This document shows, in pieces, positions 1-8,380 of a stretch of 12,796 bases of DNA (position 1 is its first letter; each line of letters starts with the position of its first letter). Under the pieces are notes generated by a model, which was not told where the DNA came from, did not search any database, and saw only the letters and a list, made by a program, of their open reading frames with translations. The stretch spans positions 6,401-19,196 of the forward strand of contig JAAAVE010000412.1 in the NCBI GenBank assembly GCA_015679605.1, in the 5' to 3' direction. The stretch comes from Podila epigama. Its lineage: Eukaryota > Mortierellomycota > Mortierellomycetes > Mortierellales > Mortierellaceae. The translations under genes and the position numbers were made by a program.

Positions 1-467
1 AAAAAAAAAAAAAAAGAGTCCGCCATTCAGTCATTCAATTTGGTCAAAAAAGAAAAAAAGAAAAGTGTTATTGAATACCATTTTCAGTTTATAATTGCAC
101 AAATCCATCCGTCCATCGTCCCCATTGAGTTTATTCATTCATTTCAAATCTTCAATTCACTCAATCACCTTTTCTCTGTATTCATATTTCTCACCGAACT
201 TTTTTCTTTTTGGTGAATGAATCCCAATGGAGTCAAATGTGCCAATGACCATCTCAATTCCCATCTCATTCCATCTCTCCATCTACATTTCATTCAGCAC
301 TCTGGTCTGGTACGTACAACACCAACCTTTCAGTATACACTTGCTTGTTTTTTGTTGTACCAAGTCAATTCGGGGGGGTTTTTTTTTGGCGTTTGCCTTT
401 TGCTTTGTGCGTTTTGCTTAAACATTTACTTTACTTTTCTTCCTAATTTTCTTGTTTTTCTTCAATT

Positions 468-557
468 TCTTCTTTTTTTTCTTTCTTCTTCTTCTTTCTC
501 TTCTTCTTCTTTCTCTTCTTCTTCTTTTTCTTCCTTTTCTTCTCTTCTTCTCTTCTT
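468..557. repeat. TTC/CTT polypyrimidine tract
   Basis: About 90 nt of almost pure C and T on the plus strand, built mainly from TTC and TTCTTTC units. The complementary strand reads as a lysine/arginine/glutamate-rich open frame, which is a composition artefact. Such tracts often lie near fungal promoters and transcription starts, but no start site can be fixed from the sequence. Confidence 0.85.
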
Positions 558-702
558 CCCGACTCGGTCTTCAATCTTTTTCTTTTCGCTTTCGTCCTTT
601 TGATTTGGAGGAAGACCAATCCCCCATTTTTACACCACTCCACTCCACTCCTTCAATTTTTCTTTTTCAATTATAATCATCTCCCACATCCACATCATCT
701 AC

Positions 703-753
703 CCATCCAACCATCCAACCATTCAACCATTCAACCATTCAACCATTCAACCA
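703..753 (+). repeat. Six-copy 8-bp tandem repeat, unit CCATYCAA
   Basis: Two copies of CCATCCAA (703-718) are followed by four copies of CCATTCAA (719-750) and a trailing CCA. The only change is one C/T position shared by the first two units, which fits recent replication slippage. It lies inside the proposed first leader exon of the 3202 gene. Confidence 0.9.
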
Positions 754-1401
754 GGCATTCGTCCATTCATTAATTCGTCTCTCCATCCTCACTCGGACAC
801 TCACATACACTCATTCACCACTCTCCAACACTGTCGCCTTTAGTCACCCTACATCAACACAGCATCCTTCCCATCTCCTTATTCTAATCACTTTTTCTTT
901 TCACCAACTCTCAATCAATCATTCACTCACTCGTACTCACATTCACTATCCATCCAGACACGCACAAAGAGAAAACCATTACAACTCTTGTTTGGCAACC
1001 ATTCAGTTCACCAAACCATCGGACGAAACCCCATCTTGCCTCCTTGAAATCGCAATTCATTAACCAACAATTGACAACCAAAACAGGTAACTCAAAATAA
1101 AACATGCAATGTCGAATGCATCCCCCAACAGGAATACAAGGCAAGGGGTCCTTCCTTTTCCCTCCCTTATCTCTTTCTTCATGCCTTCCTTCTTTGTTTC
1201 TTCCTCCGAGGAAAGATGGTTCTTCTTTTTCATTGTGCCACAATGGACACTCTTTGTCTCTGCGTCACAAAATGGCAACAAGCAGCAAACAGTCAGTCAA
1301 TCACAGCAAAGCAACAAAGCAACAAACAAAAATAATCAAAACAAAAAAAAAAAATCTTCCCTGGACAAATACCTTGTACATAAGCATGACCGTTACTGCA
1401 A

Positions 1402-1427
1402 CACACATACAAACACACACACACACC
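1402..1427. repeat. AC-rich microsatellite
   Basis: A run of CA-type dinucleotides interrupted by ACATACAAAC. It has no coding context and lies within the proposed leader intron. Confidence 0.8.
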
Positions 1428-1715
1428 GATTACTCTCCCCCTCCTGCACAAACATCTTTGTGTTTCCATCCCAACCTGTCACTCATGGACAGAGAAGGGG
1501 GGGGGCATGTTGTGTGAGTGTGTGCGTGCGTATGTTGTCTTGGACCCTTTGTTTGAATGTTCTAGCATAAGCAATTGCGTCGCATCGCATTGCATCTTAT
1601 CCCCAAAGGTGAACGAATCCAAAGGAGGTGGCTGGCAAATGTCAGATGCTCGCTTGACCTGCTTCTCACTCCTAATTCTACACATATGCTTTACACCTGT
1701 ACAATAATACCTTTG

Positions 1716-1907
1716 TACCTACACCTGTTTCTACATCTACTCCTACATCGACGCCTACACTTATACCTACAGCTTTACCTACAGCTCTACCTACACCTTT
1801 ACCTACATCTTTACATCCATCTTTACATCCACCTTTACCTACATCTTTACCTACATCTTCACCTACAGCTTTACCTCCATCTTCACCTACATCTTTACAT
1901 CTACACC
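1716..1907. repeat. Degenerate minisatellite, about 12-bp period (6-bp sub-period)
   Basis: About 190 nt built from variants of TTTACCTACATC, including TTTACATCCATC, TTCACCTACAGC and CTTACACCTA-like units. The 6-bp register gives alternating Leu and Tyr/His on the plus strand. The 12-bp register gives four-residue units such as VGKD, VGKG, GCKD and VGRA on the minus strand. Both strands stay open because no unit variant makes a stop, so those frames should not be taken as genes. Confidence 0.85.
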
Positions 1908-1967
1908 AGTTCGCTCTTACCCTAAAACCACCTTCCCCCTGTTCAACCCTACTTTCTCTCCCCCTGT

Positions 1968-2047
1968 CTTGTCTTCCCTTCACTGCCTTGACTTTCCCTC
2001 CACTGCCTTGTCTTGTCTTTGATTTCCCCTGCCTTGTCATGCCTTCC
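1968..2047. repeat. Degenerate CTGCCTTG/CTTGTCTT repeat tract
   Basis: Loose repetition of CTGCCTTG, TTGTCTTG and CTTTCCCTCC-like words over about 80 nt, grading into poly-C-rich sequence. The period is irregular. Nothing else is seen here. Confidence 0.5.
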
Positions 2048-2362
2048 CCCTACCTTTTCATTTCCCCCCCACCCCCTATCCAACGGTTCATTTCCGTCTT
2101 GGCCATCCTCGAGGCACATACTTGACAAGTCGTCATGTAGCACTCTACCCCTCTGCCCCAATGCACAAGCCATGCGTGTGCATGCACCATAGTCCGGATT
2201 CTCCTGTTCCTTCCCTTGGACCTACTCCACATGCGGGATCTCCGTGATTTCTCTTCTCCAATGCAGCTTGGTTGCCTGCCAGCTTGACTGACTGACTGAC
2301 CATGGATTCTTTTGCTATTTTTATCTTATCCAGGCACCATTTTCCTTTCATTTCCCTGGCCA

Positions 2363-2403
2363 GTCCTTGCCCTTGCCCTTTTCCTTGCCCTTGCCCTTGC
2401 CCT
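2363..2403. repeat. CCTTGC hexanucleotide repeat
   Basis: Seven or so units of CCTTGC with one CCTTTT interruption, followed by related CTAGTCTTG words. It lies between the two candidate leader acceptor sites (2333 and 2467). Confidence 0.8.
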
Positions 2404-2907
2404 AGTCTTGACGTTGTCCTAGTCTTGTCCTACCTTTTCCTGTCTCCTCATCTTCTTCCCCTTGCAGCATTCCTCAAGTATCTAAAAAGAATAACAAAGA
2501 ACGACGTACATTCAAAATTCGCTATACACACATACAAAAGACAAAAAAAAAAAAAGAGGACAGGCATCACTGACATATTTTGTTCATCTCTCTCCCCCAG
2601 GCCCCCCCTTGTTCGTTGTCCGTCGTCCGTTATCTGTCGTCTGTCTCCGTCAGGCATCACACTCGTTGTTGCACATAATCGACTGCAGTTCTACAAAACC
2701 CCCCACCCCTTCTCTGAACGCATCACAGACAAGGCACGCCTTTTTTTTCTGGTTCTTCTCTTCACCCGATCAGGGGGAGACGAACAACACTTCAACGGCT
2801 TTTTCTTCTCTTCATTTCCCTCCAAAAGGAAAAAGGGTCCACAAAGTGATCGCTCAGCTTGAGAGCCGAACGCAGGAGGCAACGCGCATTTTCCAGGAAC
2901 AACAACA

Positions 2908-2913
2908 TATAAA
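2908..2913 (+). promoter_or_regulatory. TATA-like box upstream of the 3202 gene
   Basis: CATATAAACC contains TATAAA at 2908-2913. It lies 288 nt before the ATG at 3202 and is followed by a poly-T/CTT stretch (2939-2960). It could drive a short transcript whose leader has no ATG. This competes with the longer leader model, unless both promoters are used. Confidence 0.35.
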
Positions 2914-3079
2914 CCCTCTGCAGGGAGCCCACCGCAACTTTTTTTTTTTTCTTCTTCTTCATCCTCATCATCTTCTACTTTTACGCCGTCCACACTCGAA
3001 CCAGCTACAGTTACAACTACGACTACAACTACGACTACAGCTGCAGCTTCAGCTACAAAGATACCAGACAACGTACACA

Positions 3080-3115
3080 CAACACTCACAACACTCACAA
3101 CACTCACAACACTCA
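3080..3115 (+). repeat. Four perfect copies of a 9-bp repeat, unit CAACACTCA
   Basis: Units occur at 3080-3088, 3089-3097, 3098-3106 and 3107-3115, followed by the variant CAACACAGA. They lie in the ATG-free leader 87 nt before the start codon. Just upstream (3003-3057) is a looser CTACAACTACGA-type repeat. Confidence 0.9.
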
Positions 3116-3201
3116 CAACACAGACACCGCGCACAACTGATATTCAGAACACAGCACAATAACAACTTGCCCATCGCGCTCGTCATATTGTCCTCTGGAT
3201 T

Positions 3202-5139
3202 ATGATACAGAGCCATATGGGTTTCCCAAGCAACAACGAGTTTTATAATGTCTCCTCGCTGGACGAGAACATGGCCAAGCTGATCCAGCAGCAAGAACAC
3301 CCACACCCACATCCACATCCACATCCACATCCACATTCAACTTCAAATCCAAATTCAAATCCACCCTCACAGCAACAGCAACAACAGATGGATGGCTTCA
3401 TGGCATCCGCATCATCTTCTCCCGTTCAAGACTACGTTCTCACCTCTTCCATGAGCACTCCGCAACAACAGCTCATGCCATCCCACCACCAATTGCCTAC
3501 ACCTGCATCGCATCCTTCGCACTACACCCCACAACAACAACAACAGCAACAGCAGTATCACCCTCATACTCACCAACTTCAACAACAAATTCCTTCATAC
3601 CAGGCACAGCATCCGATCCACCCACAACAGCAGCATCATCATCCAACTTCAACTTATCGACTTCAGCATCCGTCGCCCCAGCAACACACAAGGGAGCAAC
3701 AGCCTGGACAGCGTCGGCCTAATCATCCACAGCAGCCGGCTCAAGCGCCCCAACATTCAGTGCAGTTCCCAATCATGTCATCTATGACTATCGCGCCATT
3801 GAGTGCACCACCATCGCCATCCTACTCGATTGTCAAGACAGAGGATCCATCTGGTCTACAGCCAAGCCTCGACTACCTCATGTACCCTTCCTACGATCAC
3901 CAGTCGCCATCCTTTGCCCCACCACCACCATCTCAGGATCCACATCAAAAGCATCACATTCTTCCCTCGCAACGACCCATGTCTCTTGCTCCACAGCATC
4001 CACTCTCTCAACCTCAACTTCACCCTCAACCCCAATCACAAACGCAACCATCGCATCCTCTGCAGCCACAACAACGTATTATGCCATTTCCAGATGCTCC
4101 CCTGATGCAGCAGCAGCAACAACAAAGGCACGTGAGATTACAGCAACATCCCCAGCAACAAGAGTTTCAGGCACGGCAGGATTATCAACGCTATACCCAA
4201 CAGCCTCAGCAATCAGTTCGTGAACAACAACAACAACAACAGCAGCAACAACCTTCCATGGGCTACGACTCTCCCCCAATGTTATCTTCTTCCCTTGCCC
4301 TAAACTCTTCCATCTTGATGTCCACCCACCCTGTCCCATCCTCCAGTCTCTTTACACCACCTGGCGCCGCCATGACAACATCCATGCCATATTTTGGTTC
4401 TGGGTCGACCATGTCCAAGACTGACGGGAACAACACCATCATTCCGGTCCCATCACTTTCCTCGACTTCTTCCTCAACCCCTTTTACAGCTCATCCACCA
4501 CTTCCACCACAACCACAACCATCATCAGGAGGGATACCTGGCTCGGTTGCAACTGGTGCCAGCCCACCCTTCACCTTCCAAAGACTTCATCAATCACCTC
4601 CAGAGCCCTACGGAGGTCTTTTAAGCACCTCTGGTACCTCTCAATACCACCAACATCAACACTATCCTCAGCATCCACATCAGAGCCAGAATGAGAACCA
4701 GAGCCAGAACCAAACCTATAACCGACAACACCCAGCGTCACCCAAACGTCAACGCCAGGATTCGGGGCATGTTCCTTCGTCCGGTGCTCTCACTGTTGTT
4801 GCTCCACCTGGTACATCCTTTGCGACGGCATCCGTAACAGGCACGGTCTTGACCACACCAACAACTGTCATGCCCAAGCAGACCAAAAGTAAAGGAGCAG
4901 GAAGCCGGAAATCATCCATGTCTTCATCCATATCTTCCATTCCAGCTACAGTATCAGATATGACACAACAGCCCATGCCTACCTCCTCCTCCTCCACTAC
5001 CCCTACTACTACGACATCATTAGACACTCGGACGATATCATCGGCATCAGCATTGACCGCAACACCACCACCACCACCATTAACAGCAACAGCAACCGCA
5101 ACCGCAACCGCAAAACACCCTGGATACCCACTCATATAA
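3202..5139 (+). CDS. Gln/His/Pro/Ser-rich protein, putative transcriptional regulator (645 aa)
   Basis: A single open frame of 645 codons. The start is well supported: ATG 3202 is the first ATG after about 900 ATG-free nt, has A at -3, and follows an in-frame TAA at 3160-3162. ATG 3217 is a near alternative. Visible features in order are a non-repetitive N-terminus (residues 1-32), a His-Pro repeat (33-45), poly-Gln runs (111-118 and 342-350), a VKTE sumoylation-type site (211-214), a basic SPKRQRQ patch (513-519) that may be a nuclear signal, a Lys/Arg/Ser patch near 560-570, and a Ser/Thr/Pro-rich tail. No DNA-binding domain, membrane segment or enzyme motif is visible. This composition is typical of fungal activation or scaffold regions, so a regulatory role is inferred. 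The ending at 5139 is doubtful: a better-looking C-terminus lies in the +1 frame up to 5215. Confidence 0.75.
   Translation: MIQSHMGFPSNNEFYNVSSLDENMAKLIQQQEHPHPHPHPHPHPHSTSNPNSNPPSQQQQQQMDGFMASASSSPVQDYVLTSSMSTPQQQLMPSHHQLPTPASHPSHYTPQQQQQQQQYHPHTHQLQQQIPSYQAQHPIHPQQQHHHPTSTYRLQHPSPQQHTREQQPGQRRPNHPQQPAQAPQHSVQFPIMSSMTIAPLSAPPSPSYSIVKTEDPSGLQPSLDYLMYPSYDHQSPSFAPPPPSQDPHQKHHILPSQRPMSLAPQHPLSQPQLHPQPQSQTQPSHPLQPQQRIMPFPDAPLMQQQQQQRHVRLQQHPQQQEFQARQDYQRYTQQPQQSVREQQQQQQQQQPSMGYDSPPMLSSSLALNSSILMSTHPVPSSSLFTPPGAAMTTSMPYFGSGSTMSKTDGNNTIIPVPSLSSTSSSTPFTAHPPLPPQPQPSSGGIPGSVATGASPPFTFQRLHQSPPEPYGGLLSTSGTSQYHQHQHYPQHPHQSQNENQSQNQTYNRQHPASPKRQRQDSGHVPSSGALTVVAPPGTSFATASVTGTVLTTPTTVMPKQTKSKGAGSRKSSMSSSISSIPATVSDMTQQPMPTSSSSTTPTTTTSLDTRTISSASALTATPPPPPLTATATATATAKHPGYPLI
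3298..3336 (+). repeat. CCACAT/CCACAC hexanucleotide repeat encoding His-Pro dipeptides
   Basis: Six-base units encode alternating His and Pro at residues 33-45 of the Gln/His/Pro-rich protein. The near-perfect DNA repeats imply slippage, so length may vary between strains. His-rich stretches can bind metal, but nothing here shows that they do. Confidence 0.85.
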
Positions 5140-5215
5140 TGACAGAAGTCCATCCAGGCTCCAGGAATATGAACAGATGATTAGCGATATCGAAAACTCT
5201 AGGAACAAGCATTAG
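5087..5215 (+). other. Possible true C-terminal exon of the 3202 gene, in the +1 frame
   Basis: Starting just after TTAACAG (AG at 5085-5086), this frame reads 42 codons to TAG at 5213-5215. It begins as a Gln/Pro repeat (QQQPQPQPQ) continuing the style of the main protein, then becomes a charged, non-repetitive, helix-like tail containing SRLQEYEQMISDIENSR. Removing 4951-5086 (donor GTATCA in phase 0) would join it in frame and give about 625 residues. A single-base indel could also explain it. The donor is weak, so I keep the uninterrupted frame as the main call. Confidence 0.4.
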
Positions 5216-5484
5216 ATGTTTTTTTTTATTATTATTTGTATATAGAGGTGTTCCATTAAATAGAACGAAATGATCATTTTTTTTCCCTCCCATATGTTTT
5301 CTTTTACCTACTTGATTTGAATAACGGTGTCGAGACTGTGTTGACAATAACACGCGGATACTGTATTCTGACGCTTCATTACAACAAGAATGCTTGGAAT
5401 TCAGAATACGAACGAAAGAGTTGGTTGGATAGATCGAAAGAAAAAATGTCAAGAGTGTAAATGCTCCTTTATATATGAACATTA
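5140..5484. other. Convergent 3' spacer between the 3202 gene and wee1
   Basis: This 345-nt stretch separates two genes that point towards each other. It holds ATTAAA at 5255-5260 on the plus strand and AATAAA on the minus strand at 5225-5230, both usable as poly(A) elements, next to a T-rich run at 5219-5235. If both are used, the two 3' UTRs overlap. No further gene was recognised. Confidence 0.5.
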
Positions 5485-8105
5485 TCAGATAGATTGAAGA
5501 AGAAGCCCATGCATGGCCGTGTCTACTCTCACACCGTGTCCATCCTTGCGACGAGCGAGGATAGCCTTAATTTTTGGTTCATCATGGACCATCGCCGAGG
5601 TAGGTCGATTTTCATATTGAGGCTGCATCAACTTTGTCACCAGTTCCAATAGTGTGCCTGAAAACACCCTTGCCTGAGCTTTTGGTGTACTCGTATTGGC
5701 CACATTTGGCCCTGAAGCGACTGACGCCACTAGATTGCCCTCGCTCATGAATGGTGACGAGAGAACAGAATCTGACAGCGAAGATCCCGTGGATGGCGAT
5801 GACTCGGGTTGTGTCTCCAATGCCGTTGTCGAGCTTGAACCTGTTCTTGACATGGTGGTCGATGTCGATTCTCCTAAGGGTTCTTCCTCTGGTGCTAAAT
5901 ACGTATCCAGTCCAAGATCACCCTGCCGTAACTTGTGCCACTCAGGACCTTCGCCGGGAAGATTATCCGTCCTGTTTGTGATCATCTCATAGAGCATCAC
6001 GCCAAGACTAAAGATATCTGAAAACTTGCCACACTTTCCGTCCAAAAGCTCATGTGCCATGTAAAACTTGTCCCCCTCTGAAATATCCTTTTCCTGAACT
6101 GGATATGCGATCGAATGGCCAAAGTCTCCAATCTTGAGTGATCCTGAAGCCGAAATAAAGACATTGCCTGGCTTCAAGTCCATATGGATGATATTGCTCT
6201 CATGGATCGCTCTCAAGCCCTATGTTAAACAATGAATAGTGAGGTATGAAGGCGATGTTTAGGTCATTTGCGTCTATTGCATGGGTTTGATAAGTTGTTT
6301 CCATGTCAGGGTAGCTTACCGTTGCCAAATCCGTCAAGCATTTCCATATCCGTCTCTCGTCGAATCCTCCATACTTTTTCTGAGCCTTCAGAGCGCCCTT
6401 GAGACTAGAATGAGCAATTGAGATGTTTTCCTACAGTCAGTAATGTGAAGTCATGTGTGTATCCCAAAAGATACCCTTCAGATGCCTGTGAATTTCCCGG
6501 ATCCCATGGGATGATAGGGCATGTTCATCAAAGTATTACGGTGCCCTCACTGCACAATGAAGAACAACAAGAATAAAAAGCCGTAATTTCTATACATGCC
6601 TTCCAAGTTTACAAAGCTCCATTTTCATATAGATTTGTCCTTTTTGCTCCCAAGCTTCCAAAAGTTCCAGCACATGAGGACTTTTCTCGATCTGCCACAT
6701 GTTCTTGACTTCATTCAGATACCGCTTCCTATATTGAAAGAAGAAGAAAGAGAGGTTAGAAAACAGTCAACCCAGTGGAAAACTTATGTATTGGAAAAAA
6801 AAGATCAAATTTCTTGCTTATTCCATTTTTGACAACTGTTACCTTTCATACGCGCCTTGGACTGTTTTACGCAACTTTTTGATCGCATAAAACTCTCTGT
6901 TGGCTTTGCTCTGGACCTTGAGAACATCTGAGAAATCACCCTGACCCAAGGAACTCTTGTTCACGAAATAATGGGTTGTCAGGTAGTCGGGGTAATTTCG
7001 TAATCCGGACTTGAATGATGTAAACATAACTAGCAAGTATTATTCACGAGCGCGAAGTCGATGGTCATGTTGACGGCGAGGATGGGATGGAGTGCGATGT
7101 CGAGATCGATTTGAATAGATAATAATAAGGTCACGTTGTCAGTGAAGAACAGACAAAAAAAAAACAAGTGCTCCCCTTCATACTCATAATGGTGCTGTCA
7201 TTGTGTCGATTTGTTTCTTACCTCTCTTGTCCATTTGAAAAAGCTCGTCCAGATATTCTTTGGTAATGTGATGTGGGTAGTCTGAGTACCATTGACTCTC
7301 GGAAAGATAATCCAGTGTAAAGCTGAGTTTGGGCTTGGAAGATCCCAAGAACGGATTCTCACTGTCGTTCGATGCAATTGAACTTCGTCGAGAGGCAGGT
7401 TCGAAGAGTGAGCTGAATCCTAGTGGCGGTTGTTGTGATGTAGAAACAAGGTCGGACTGCGCAGGTGTGCCCGAGAAATCAGGTATTGGAACGGGCGAAC
7501 CCATCTCTTTCATTGCTTTGGCTTGTTCCAATGTTTCTCTCAATAAGAACTTTGGCGGTTTAGGAAAGTCTAAAAGAACAATGAGCATGAACGTATTAGT
7601 CAGATATGCGATATTGGAAAAACGGGCTACAAAAAGGGACAATCTTAAAACAAACACCAAGAGATCCGAGCATACTGTGAAAGTTATTGGGTCCTTTGGA
7701 CCTGAGTCTTCCTTCGGCGAGGGTGGGTGAATCTGAGTGAGGGTGCTTTCCTAGAAGAGAACTGCGTTCGGGGGATGGACTAGTGTCGAGAATCAAGGGC
7801 AGGCTCGTCATCTTTGCATTCCTGCATGACTTTGAAGGCGTAGCTGTGACATCGTGTTCCTCGTCCCAATGTTCAAGGTCTATGACTTTTTTTGGCCTGG
7901 GTGGTGGTGGTGGTGTTAACGGGTGTCGTGTAGGTGACTCGAGTGCTGGTGTAGAAACACGGCGACCGATAGCTCGGGGTGTGGACAAAAACGAGGTTGG
8001 TAGCGACGACGATATTGGCAATTCGAGGCTGTATTCTTCTGCATCAACATCAACATCCATGGCGTTCTCGCGCACAGCATCCTCGAGGTTGAGATCCATT
8101 GACAT
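5485..8105 (-). CDS. wee1: Wee1-type cell-cycle protein kinase (637 aa, six exons)
   Basis: Exons in transcription order are 8105-7676, 7569-7222, 7029-6843, 6728-6600, 6404-6320 and 6219-5485. They total 1914 nt, and all junctions keep phase. The start ATG follows an in-frame TGA, has G at -3, and is the first ATG in 230 nt. Residues 1-260 are disordered with many Ser/Thr-Pro sites, as expected for CDK-regulated Wee1. The kinase domain runs from about residue 280 to 605: glycine loop GQGDFS (288-293), Lys310 in YAIKK, helix-C Glu328, ELCKLGSL (359-366), catalytic HMDLKPGN (405-412), DFG (425-427), EGDKFYMAHE (441-450) and Arg598. HMD and EGD are Wee1/Myt1 hallmarks, and the absence of a C-terminal membrane segment argues against Myt1. 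By family knowledge it phosphorylates the inhibitory Tyr of mitotic CDK and delays mitosis. Oddities are a GC-AG fourth intron and a Ser/Thr-rich insert (about 498-577). Confidence 0.9.
6405..6599 (-). other. GC-AG intron (fourth intron of wee1)
   Basis: On the minus strand the donor reads GGAAG/GCATGT and the acceptor CATTCTAG/TCTC, with a CTGAC branch site at 6440-6436, about 31-35 nt before the acceptor. Splicing yields ELCKLG-SLKGAL, which matches the Wee1 pattern ELC..GSL. An alternative GT-AG pair (donor 6595, acceptor 6431) is also in phase and would add ten residues, but the branch site would then be too close to the acceptor. Confidence 0.7.
7570..7675 (-). other. First intron of wee1 (106 nt)
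   Basis: Donor CACA/GTATGC, branch region CTGACTAATAC and acceptor GTTCTTTTAG/AC. It splits a codon after its first base, giving Asn144. The other GT-AG introns of this gene are 7030-7221 (GTAAGA to CTTGCTAG), 6729-6842 (GTAACA to ATATAG) and 6220-6319 (GTAAGC to TAACATAG). All agree in phase with the kinase reading frame. Confidence 0.85.
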
Positions 8106-8107
8106 TG

Positions 8108-8113
8108 CACGTG
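8108..8113. promoter_or_regulatory. CACGTG box immediately before the wee1 start codon
   Basis: A palindromic CACGTG ends within three bases of the wee1 ATG (minus strand AACACGTGCA-ATG). CACGTG is the core E-box bound by bHLH factors in fungi. Its position inside the leader makes a role in transcription uncertain. Confidence 0.3.
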
Positions 8114-8380
8114 TTTTCCAGAATGAGGAATGTGTAAATCAACAAAAATAAAAGAAGTATGAAAAAAAGAGAAAGGAAAAGTAGAGGGTGGTGTGTCAAA
8201 ATGATTCAAAAAGATAGAAGTGTTGTGTATGGGATGATGCGCCTGGAGAATCAAAGTGGGAAAAATTGTAATTTGGGAAATGATTGCAATGGATGCCTTT
8301 TGTTTTTCTCTGATGCCACAATCGTTTTTTCAATCCATGCGAGGCGTTGAGAGTCAACCGAGTCGACGAGCCTGGTAGAT

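Larger units (their letters stand above)
1087..2333 (+). other. Candidate 5' leader intron (alternative 3' end at 2467)
   Basis: A donor-like CAG/GTAACT spans 1086/1087. A pyrimidine-rich stretch ends in TTATCCAG at 2333, and a second strong acceptor-like site, CCCCTTGCAG, ends at 2467. The interval carries many ATGs (first at 1104, last at 2302), whereas the flanking segments carry none. That contrast is what suggests an intron. No transcript evidence is available, and at 1.25-1.4 kb it would be far longer than the other introns here, so this is a moderate inference. Confidence 0.35.
1..3201. other. Gene-free low-complexity region: probable promoter and long 5' leader of the 3202 gene
   Basis: I see no convincing protein gene here. 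Open frames on both strands are made of simple repeats or lack any family motif. The plus strand is CT-rich and G-poor, with TTC tracts, 8-bp, 9-bp and 12-bp tandem repeats, poly-A, poly-T and poly-G runs and an AC repeat. Two blocks of the plus strand contain no ATG at all: 248-1103 and 2305-3201. The stretch between them has many ATGs, opens with a donor-like CAG/GTAACT at 1086/1087 and ends near strong acceptor-like sites at 2333 and 2467. I therefore infer two leader exons separated by a leader intron. Everything left of about 250 is probably upstream intergenic DNA. Confidence 0.5.

Noticed and set aside
1-15. Poly-A run at the left edge as a retroelement tail
   Set aside because: Other A runs of similar length occur in the window (for example near 1346 and 2544), and no element body or target duplication can be seen.
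443-643. Minus-strand Lys/Arg/Glu-rich open frame
   Set aside because: Simple translation of the TTC polypyrimidine tract.
923-1243. Minus-strand 106-codon open frame
   Set aside because: No family motif, no repeat-free conserved-looking core, and it straddles the proposed leader donor at 1087. Best read as chance.
1678-2040. Minus-strand Gly/Val/Lys repeat protein
   Set aside because: Its sequence is the 12-bp minisatellite read in one frame; no separate start context or flanking coding signal.
2302-2862. Plus-strand 186-codon open frame from ATG 2302
   Set aside because: Composed of CT-rich simple sequence and it ends well before the next gene. The ATG falls just before the proposed leader acceptor.
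2609-3205. Plus-strand 198-codon open frame overlapping the 3202 start
   Set aside because: Begins at TTG with no ATG anywhere in it, and its C-terminal half is leader repeats read as Gln-Leu and Gln-His-Ser.
3202-5139. A DNA-binding domain (zinc cluster, bHLH, HMG or homeobox) in the Gln-rich protein
   Set aside because: I searched by eye for Cys/His spacing and basic helices and found none; only short basic patches are present.
5696-5992. Plus-strand open frames inside the wee1 last exon
   Set aside because: Antisense shadows of the kinase coding sequence, which carries clear catalytic motifs.
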